Source of the DNA: Myxocyprinus asiaticus
Taxonomy: Eukaryota; Chordata; Actinopteri; Cypriniformes; Catostomidae
DNA length: 64,000 nt
Direction of reading: 5' to 3'
Assembly: GCF_019703515.2 (NCBI RefSeq)
Contig: NC_059346.1
Coordinates: 57,920,001-57,984,000, forward strand
Shown: piece after piece, positions 58,153 to 64,000 of the stretch
Layout of the letters: the number at the start of each line of letters is the position of its first letter
How positions within the stretch are numbered: position 1 is the stretch's first letter
The notes under the pieces: model-generated
What the model saw: the letters and a program-made list of their open reading frames with translations, nothing else
Database searches by the model: none
Told to the model about the DNA's origin: nothing
Program-made: the position numbers and the translations under genes

Positions 58153-58221
<69 letters not shown>
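58153..58221. repeat. (CT)n(AT)n microsatellite
   Basis: About 20 CT units pass into about 13 AT units, in the LINE 3' UTR. The 52.2-kb copy has only TATATA-like sequence here. Confidence 0.9.
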
Positions 58222-58223
<2 letters not shown>

Positions 58224-58529
58224 TTTTTTATATATATTTTATATTTTTAATTTTTATTGAATAATGTGTATCTATATAGTAAAAAACACAAAAAAAAAAC
58301 AGCGTATTGTATACTGTACAGTGTATGTTATTATTTGTATATTGTTGAGAGTAATTATGTGTATAACAGATGTTTAAATTGTGTTGTGTTAATTTGATGT
58401 TATTGTAAATTGGTATATGTCTCATCACTGTCACGACTGCTATGTTGATCGGAACTGCACCCAAGAATTTCACACACCATTGCACTTGTGTATATGACTG
58501 TGTGACAATAAAGTGATTTGATTTGATTT

Positions 58530-59364
58530 GATTTGCCCGTTCAGTAAGAGCACTGTATATAACCTGACATGGCACTTGCTGAGATTGATTGTGTTCATGG
58601 TGAACACACAAATCTCAGTACACTTCACTCTCGGCTGGCTTTCGTTCTGAAAGCCGAAGCCACTTCCCCTTTTCTCCTGCTAACACCCCTCTATGGTTGC
58701 TGAAGGACCGAATAAGTAAGAAGTGAGAGATGGAATACAGAGCGTGGAGATTTTAGGAGGGTTTTTCATTATGTATACACTCAGGTGAGAAGCTTTCCAT
58801 TTTTCCCCGGGGTGGGAAATGTGACAAAGCAGCCCCTGAGTCTGAGTTGCTTGAAGTTCTCACTTAAGCCTTATAAACAGGGTCAACTGAACAAAGAGCA
58901 TGTAAGTGCCCAGTCAGAAAGTTTCCTTCCAAGGAATGAATATTGACTTGGTTGCCATGTCTGCACACATGACTGACTAATGTGTTCTGCCAATTCCCCA
59001 ATGCTTGACAAGGTTCAAGCTGGAGAGATCCCTGCCACTGAAAAAAAGGCAAAAGGTGTTCACCATGTCGGCACACCTTTGAGCTTCTGCGCCAGTGCTG
59101 CCCTTTCCAGAGCTGCAAGTTTTTACTTGACATTCTCCCTATTAGGTGAGTGTTCAGGTCTCTGGTGCAGCTGCCTTTGCAGTGCATGTTTAAAGCACCA
59201 TGCCACGAATTGGCACTCCGGTTAACAAGATCTGAGCCCAGGAAACTGGCAGGTCTATTGGTGGCCTAGTGTCAGTGGACCAATAACCCTGACAAAAATC
59301 ATCAGGAATTCATTTCTCACTTTCCGCACCATTACGAGCTGGGAACAAGTTTGTGGCGTGACAC
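58530..59364 (+). mobile_element. DIRS-B piece (second), Gag/RT-side region
   Basis: 58640-58750 resembles 54930-55045, and 58864-59040 resembles 60542-60730 (GAGCATGTAAGTGCCCAGTC versus GAGCATGTGAGTGCCTAATT). So the cluster holds overlapping or duplicated DIRS-B segments. No intact frame. Its right limit is the hAT-like insertion at 59365. Confidence 0.5.
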
Positions 59365-60064
59365 TAGGATGATCAGACATCCCGATAAAACTGGGACAGT
59401 CCTGATTTTACGAGCCGTGCCCTGCTTGTCCTGATTATCTTAGCCTAATATTTTACAAAAATTATCATTGCTGAGCTTCTGTCATGGTTTTATGTGTTTT
59501 TGTTCATGTCTTTTATTTGGGTAAAATAGTTCCATGCCATGTTTGTTCCTGTTTCACTGTCATGTGATCTTGTCATGTATTTCCCATGTTCTTGTGTCTT
59601 GACCCCAGTGGTTCATTGTTTCATTAGCTTGATAGCAGTCTCGTTATCTTGTTTAGAGTTCTGTGTGTTCATTGGTTATCTTTGTCATGTGTTCTCTCAA
59701 GTCCAAGTATTTAGCCCTCATGTTTGCCATTGTCGAGTATTGTGTGTTGTAACGTTGTTTGCAAGTCATGTCCATGTTTATGTTTACTGTTCACGGTTTC
59801 TGGATTTCACATTTATGTAAATAAACTGCACTTGGGATCACTGCACTTCATCATCGTCTCTTTGTTTACCTTGTTGCCAGCCACGTTACAGCTTTGTGCT
59901 CTTTCTGTAATGAGAAACTTATGATGAATAATGAGAGAAATGTTCATTCCTGCAGTTTTAGAATCAGCTGTGCCATTTCTGCTGTGCTAAACTTTACCCC
60001 TCACTTTTTTGTTTGTTGAAGTTCGTTTGTCCCAATATTTTTTCTTGGTCATTTGGTCACCCTA
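59365..60064. mobile_element. hAT-like MITE with 8-bp TSD, carrying a solo LTR
   Basis: The ends are TAGGATGATCAGAC and GGTCACCCTA; the latter reads TAGGGTGACC in reverse. The flanks are CGTGACAC (59357-59364) and ATTGACAC (60065-60072), 6 of 8 identical. Minus the solo LTR and one TSD copy, the element is about 285 bases with no coding. DIRS-B sequence lies on both sides. Confidence 0.7.
59480..59890 (+). mobile_element. Solo LTR, 411 bp, same family as 48109-48548
   Basis: TGTCATGG...ACGTTACA ends are flanked by GCTTC (59475-59479) and GCTTT (59891-59895), a 5-bp TSD with one mismatch. It has TATTTAGCCCTCATGTTTGC and AATAAACTGCACTTGGGATC, matching the 48-kb LTR in order and spacing apart from the CAAGTC array. 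It is nested in the hAT-like MITE. Confidence 0.85.
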
Positions 60065-60580
60065 ATTGACACAGGTCATTCCAATGCCTGTTTTATTGTG
60101 TTGACTCCATGCTAAATAACTGCCATGTCACAACACAAACTTAGATTCTGTTGTGAGTAATGCATGCTGAATAGACCTTGTGGAGCGGTTTCTTCCACAC
60201 TACAAGACTCTCACTTTCCCCGGGAATGAGAACACAATTTCAGTCTTTGCTGTTGGTGGTATGCCAGAATTCTGCCATGCCCCAGCTCGACTGACAGCTT
60301 GTAGCGGCTGCATGAGGCACAAACATATTCACAAAAGGTTGTTCTGAGTGACCGCCCCCGATGGTGGGTGGCATTCAGGCACCAGTGGCGACACTCTGAG
60401 CACAGTTGAGAACGGCCTTATCTCAATAGCGTTCTGTACTCCACCATACAGAGCAGGATGCTGCAATTTTATGCTCAGAAGTACAATACCTCCACCCTAA
60501 AGATGCAATAGAGGAAGTACCGGTGTGTGAGGCACAGAACGGCTTCTACAGTTGGGGCCTCAAGGACAGCTGGACATAGA
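60065..60580 (+). mobile_element. DIRS-B interior, non-diagnostic part
   Basis: Between the hAT-like element and the recognisable RT-end/RNase H part there are about 500 bases without a clear domain. They are assigned to DIRS-B by position only. Confidence 0.4.
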
Positions 60581-61905
60581 GCATGTGAGTGCCTAATTAG
60601 CAAGTTTCCTCCTTAGGCATGAAACATGACTTGTAACCATGTTGGCACCTGAACAATAAATGTGTTCAGCCATTTTCCTAGACATGACAAGGGTCAAGCT
60701 GTGAAGAACCCTGCCATTGCATCAATACCAGTGAGTGCTGGGCTTGACGGTCGCTGCAGCCATCATCACCCTGCTAGGCCTGCAACAGAAAAAACCTCTG
60801 CAGTGCAGGCTCAGCCCGAAGGTCCCTCACAACGCCTTGGTGTCATGGTCACTTTTGCCTCCTAGTGACGTGTCGCTGTTTAAGCCATTTTAGATATTGA
60901 AGGACAGACGACTTTATCAGAAAGGTGTGACACTCGCCAAAATGGTCAGACACAAAGCTGTCAGCACGGAAGCTTCCAACATAGGCTGGGGAGCCCTGTG
61001 CAATGGAAGTCTGGCATTTGGCATCAGGAAAGCTGCACAAACTGTGTGGCACAAAAATCTCCTGGAACTGCTTGTAGTCCTCTTGGCTCTGAGAGCATTT
61101 CAGTCAGACATCAAAGTTTCACGTTCTGACTCATATGGACAGCACTGCAGTTGTGGTGTATATAAACCACCAAGGAGTAGTACAGTCAAAGTGCCCTATG
61201 TTGAACCTGGTGTGCCGAATTCTCCTCTGGAGCGAGTCATGTCTCCTATCAATTTGTGTGAGACTCATGTCCCAGTCACCTGAACAGCAGAGCAGGTTTA
61301 CTCTAAGTATCAGGGTGCCAGGACGGTGGAAAGGAGAATCCAGCCTTAATCAGTTCAGAGGAATTGGGAGGTATTCGGGGAAGCTGAGGTACACCTGTTT
61401 GCCTCCTCAGAGACCATGCATTATCACCTCTGGCACTCCATGACAACGCAAGCTCCACTAGGCTTAACTCACAAATACAGTATATGTTGCCCTCCATCTG
61501 CTTGCTACATCACAATATGGTGCAAGATATGGGAGGACAAGGAAAAAGTGACACTAGTTGCACAGAAATGGCCCAACAGTCTTTGGTTCCCAGAGATGAA
61601 ACTGCTAGATGCTCCCCCATGGGAAACCACCAGTGTTAAACATCTTACCACAGGCCAGGGCTCTCTCAACGAGGTGGCTTAAAGTGCCGACTCTGCTGAC
61701 TGGTGCTCCTCACGGGATGAGGACCCAAAATATTGCCCTGTGCAGACCATACTCTCCTTTTTAAAAGAGTGTCTGGGTGCAGGACTCACTCCATCCACCC
61801 TCAAGGTATCTGCCGCAACTATAGTGACCACTCATGACTTCTGAGGGCTTGTCTATAGGCAAACACCCTCTGGTCAGAAGATTTCTGCATGGTGCAAGAC
61901 AACTG
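60581..61905 (+). pseudogene. DIRS-B copy 2: RT end, RNase H, linker and recombinase start
   Basis: The RNase H core is STEASNIGWGALCNGSLAFG (60966), LLELLVVLLALRAFQSDI and VVVYINHQGVVQSKCPMLNL (61140). The linker has LWHSMTTQAPLGL and LDAPPWETTSVKHLTTGQGS. The recombinase begins near 61680 (ADWCSSRDED-like) and reaches TPSTLKVSAATIVTTHD near 61785-61835, then stops at the junction with the Tc1 remnant. Frameshifts are frequent. The first Asp of RNase H is replaced by Glu (STEAS), if the reading is right. Confidence 0.8.
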
Positions 61906-62782
61906 GCATGTCTTAAGGTCAATATTTGGTCAAAAATGGCAACAAAAAAAAAGAAGCAGCTTTCTCTAGAAATTCGTCAGTCAATCATTGTTTTGAGAAA
62001 TGAAGGCTAAACAATACTTGAAATTGCCAAAAAAAACCCTGAACATTTCATACAAAGGTGTACACTACAGTCTCCAAAGACAAAAGACAACTGGCTCTAA
62101 CAAGAACAGAAAGAGATGTGGAAGGCCCAGGTACAACTAAACAAGAGGATAAGTATATCAGAGTCTCTAGTTTGAGAAATAGATGCCTCACATGTCCTTA
62201 GCTGACAGCTTAATTTAATTCTACCTGCTCAACACCAGTTTCATATACAACAGTAAAGAGAAGACTCAGGGGTGCAGGCCTTATGGGAAGAATTGCAAAG
62301 AAAAAGCTACTTTTGAAATAGAAAAACAAAAAGAAAAGGTTAGAGTGGGCAAAGAAACACAGACATTGGACAACAGATAACTGGAAAAGAGTGTTATGGA
62401 TCTTAACCCCATTAAGCTTTGTGGGATCAGCTAGACTGTAAAGTGCATGAGAAGTGCCTGACAAGACAGCCACATCTATGGCAAGTGCTACAGAAAGCGT
62501 GGGGTGAAATGTCACCTGAGTATCTGGACAAACTGACAGCTAGAATGCCAAGGATCTTCAAAGCTGTCATTGCTGCACATGGAGGATTTTTTGATGAGAA
62601 CTCTTTGAATTAGTTTATGAGGTTCTGAATTTTTTTTTCAAATTGTACTAGTCATTTTTCACATTATTAATGTCCTGACTATACATTGTGATCAGCTAAA
62701 TGGCACTTTGGTGAATAAAAGTTCCAATTTCTTTCCACAAGAGAAAAATCTGTACATTATTCAAAACTTTTGGCCGCCAGTG
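61906..62782 (+). mobile_element. Tc1 element remnant, right end intact
   Basis: It ends TTCAAAACTTTTGGCCGCCAGTG followed by TA (62783-62784), the typical Tc1 terminus. The expected left counterpart (CACTGGCGGCC) is absent, so the left end was lost at the junction with DIRS-B. The interior carries a decayed transposase on the + strand. Confidence 0.75.
61936..62613 (+). pseudogene. Tc1 transposase remnant, catalytic centre deleted
   Basis: It starts MATKKKQLSLEIRQSIIVLR (helix-turn-helix N-terminus) with a stop after NEG. The middle shows only fragments (SGQRNTDIGQQ, from the block before the first catalytic Asp). It resumes with LWDQLDCKVHEKCLTRQPHL (the block after the Glu) and MPRIFKAVIAAHGGFFDEN. 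The first and second catalytic Asp blocks are missing by deletion. Old, inactive copy. Confidence 0.75.
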
Positions 62783-62785
62783 TAT

Positions 62786-62860
62786 GTGTGTATGTATGTA
62801 TGTATGTATATATATATACATGTGTGTGTATGTATATTTAAAATATAATATCCGTGGCTG
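62786..62860. repeat. (TATG)n/(TA)n simple repeat
   Basis: A degenerate TGTATG/TATATA tract lies directly at the Tc1 right end. Confidence 0.7.
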
Positions 62861-63247
62861 GTAAAATTAGTAATTCAAGTTACTCAAAGTAATCAACAGA
62901 TTACTAATGACTTCCCACATTTTTTTTAATCAAATTACTTCATTGATTACACATCGGAAAAGTAATCACATTACTAATTACTTTACTTTTAAGTTACTTT
63001 CTAAATCAGTTCTCACAGAAAAGTGTTTTTCCGCTCAACGAATTCAAAATAATGTCTGTATTATAATATCTATACACATCATTTGTCACAAAAATGCAGA
63101 TGCACAGTACTTATGAATATAATTATTTTTTTTAATGCATTCTACATAAATAATACTATCTAGAAATGTGTATCCCAAGTAATGTAGTTTAAAATGTTTA
63201 ACTTAATTGAAAGTAAGTAACTGTAATCAGATTACATCCAACACTGC
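62861..63247. mobile_element. hAT-like nonautonomous element fragment
   Basis: The block is rich in AGTTACTCAAAGTAATC and GTAATCAGATTACATCCAAC, and ends ACATCCAACACTG at 63246. This is the right half of an element whose ends are CAGTGTTGG-like. The left terminus is not well preserved (about 62861). Confidence 0.5.
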
Positions 63248-64000
63248 TTAACACATTCAATGTTACAACATGCCCCACTATTGGGGCATGCCATCGACAT
63301 ATCTTCAGTGAACTGTATCTTTTGTCCTGTGCAATCAAGTTGGACATTTTTAATGCCTTTTTTAAGACAAGACATTAAGGTATGTGCTTATATAGAAACT
63401 CACTTTCAAAAACAAACCTACTCTGAGTAATAGGCTATTCACTGAGAGAGTGAGAGAGCTCTGTATTGGCTACATTGGCTATAATACCTCCAAATGGTTG
63501 CTCAGGTAATTGTGGCTCTTGGAACAGTGGAAACACTCACAGACTGGAGAGAGTCATGAGCCCCGCAGGGAAAAAGCAGTATTTACAGCAAAAGATGGGC
63601 TCCAGCCAGACCAGCTAATTACAGTTCATTATCTCATATTGATTGAATTCGCTTCTCCACACTGCTCAAAATTGCTGCTTTGGGCCCTCATGCGGGAGGT
63701 TCTTGAGATGTACAGATATGTGTCTAAGTTCCCTCTCATAAATGAGCAAGCTTGCTCACAATGCTTGTGAATCTGCATGTTATACACTCATTTAAATGCA
63801 AGCAAAAACCATATTACTACACTAGAATTTTTTTTTTACAATGTATTGCTAACATATTAATTTAAACATGCCCATACAAACTTTATAGTACTACAGAGCA
63901 CTGCTTCTGTCTGTGTATTCTTGATATATTTATGTTTTTTGTAAACACAGTGGCCCCAAAAATATTCAGAAAGCCACACTTTCATTGCATTAGATAACAA
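63248..64000. other. Unassigned sequence
   Basis: The last 750 bases contain an 86-codon frame (63510-63770) without recognisable domain. I see no support for a gene or named repeat. Confidence 0.5.

Larger units (their letters stand above)
55080..58527 (+). mobile_element. Rex1/CR1-like LINE, nearly full length, (GATTT)n tail
   Basis: It begins gactcaagatggcgccgagt and ends TGTGTGACAATAAAGTGATT with tandem GATTT units. Domain order is a short N-terminal region with a hydrophobic segment, endonuclease, RT, then the C-terminal region. The 3' UTR carries (CT)n(AT)n at 58153-58221. No TSD is evident. DIRS-B sequence lies on both sides, but the two flanks are homologous to each other instead of adjoining, so the flank history is not simple. 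Confidence 0.85.

Noticed and set aside
63510..63770. 86-codon + strand frame near the right edge
   Set aside because: No domain or homology is recognisable. The length is within chance for this AT-moderate sequence.

Overview
The window looks like a gene-poor, transposon-saturated piece of a teleost genome, most likely a cyprinid (carp-like) fish. The evidence is the mix of families: DIRS-type tyrosine-recombinase retrotransposons, Tc1 elements including a Sleeping-Beauty-like one, L1/Tx1-like, L2-like and Rex1/CR1-like LINEs, a Gypsy element with integrase upstream of reverse transcriptase, solo LTRs, a SINE, hAT- and piggyBac-like MITEs, and long microsatellites. I found no convincing host protein-coding exon, tRNA, rRNA or CRISPR array. 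The species and most family names are inferred from recognition, not from a search.

Layout. 1-1.3 kb: DIRS fragment (family A, + strand). 1.6-4.0 kb: a TTAA-type MITE holding a Sleeping-Beauty-like Tc1 (1857-3948), which holds a 5'-truncated L1/Tx1-like LINE. 4.0-7.6 kb: internally deleted DIRS-A copy, coding on the - strand. 7.6-12.3 kb: small repeats, microsatellites, a 370-bp piggyBac-like MITE and a 244-bp solo LTR. 12.35-23.7 kb: one L2-like LINE cut into two pieces by a SINE, a hAT-like element carrying a BED finger, about 1 kb of unassigned DNA, and a 7-kb L1/Tx1-like LINE that carries a Tc1 element. 23.7-24.8 kb: terminal part of a second DIRS-A copy. 25-27.2 kb: low-content DNA with a 116-bp microsatellite. 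27.2-29.6 kb: a third, rearranged DIRS-A copy. 29.9-30.3 kb: a LINE tail. 30.4-33.5 kb: Gypsy element in the order (PR)-INT-RT-RH.

33.5-42.9 kb is a DIRS family B copy split by a 7.6-kb element with hAT features, which contains a solo LTR and a second L1/Tx1-like LINE. 43-48 kb holds MITE pieces, a (GT)n tract and a decayed antisense Gypsy RT. 48.1-48.5 kb is a solo LTR with a hexanucleotide expansion. 50.2-52.8 kb is an inverted-repeat element around a 5'-truncated Rex1/CR1-like LINE. 54.4-61.9 kb is a second DIRS-B cluster holding a nearly full-length Rex1/CR1-like LINE and a hAT-like element that contains a solo LTR. 61.9-63.2 kb holds a Tc1 remnant and a hAT end, followed by unassigned DNA.

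How the parts relate: nothing here is an operon or pathway. The value of the region is a readable insertion history. Target-site duplications (TSDs) visible in the sequence give firm nesting orders, and almost every coding part is broken by stops, frameshifts or deletions. The best-preserved mobile genes are the Tc1 transposase at 18.2-19.3 kb (one apparent frameshift, perfect 27-bp terminal repeats) and the 677-codon LINE reading frame at 55.5-57.6 kb. I see no previously undescribed system. The least usual items are the Copia-like domain order in a Gypsy-type element, the DIRS-A deletion derivatives with a 47-bp perfect inverted repeat around a TATA motif, and the expanded hexamer inside an LTR.
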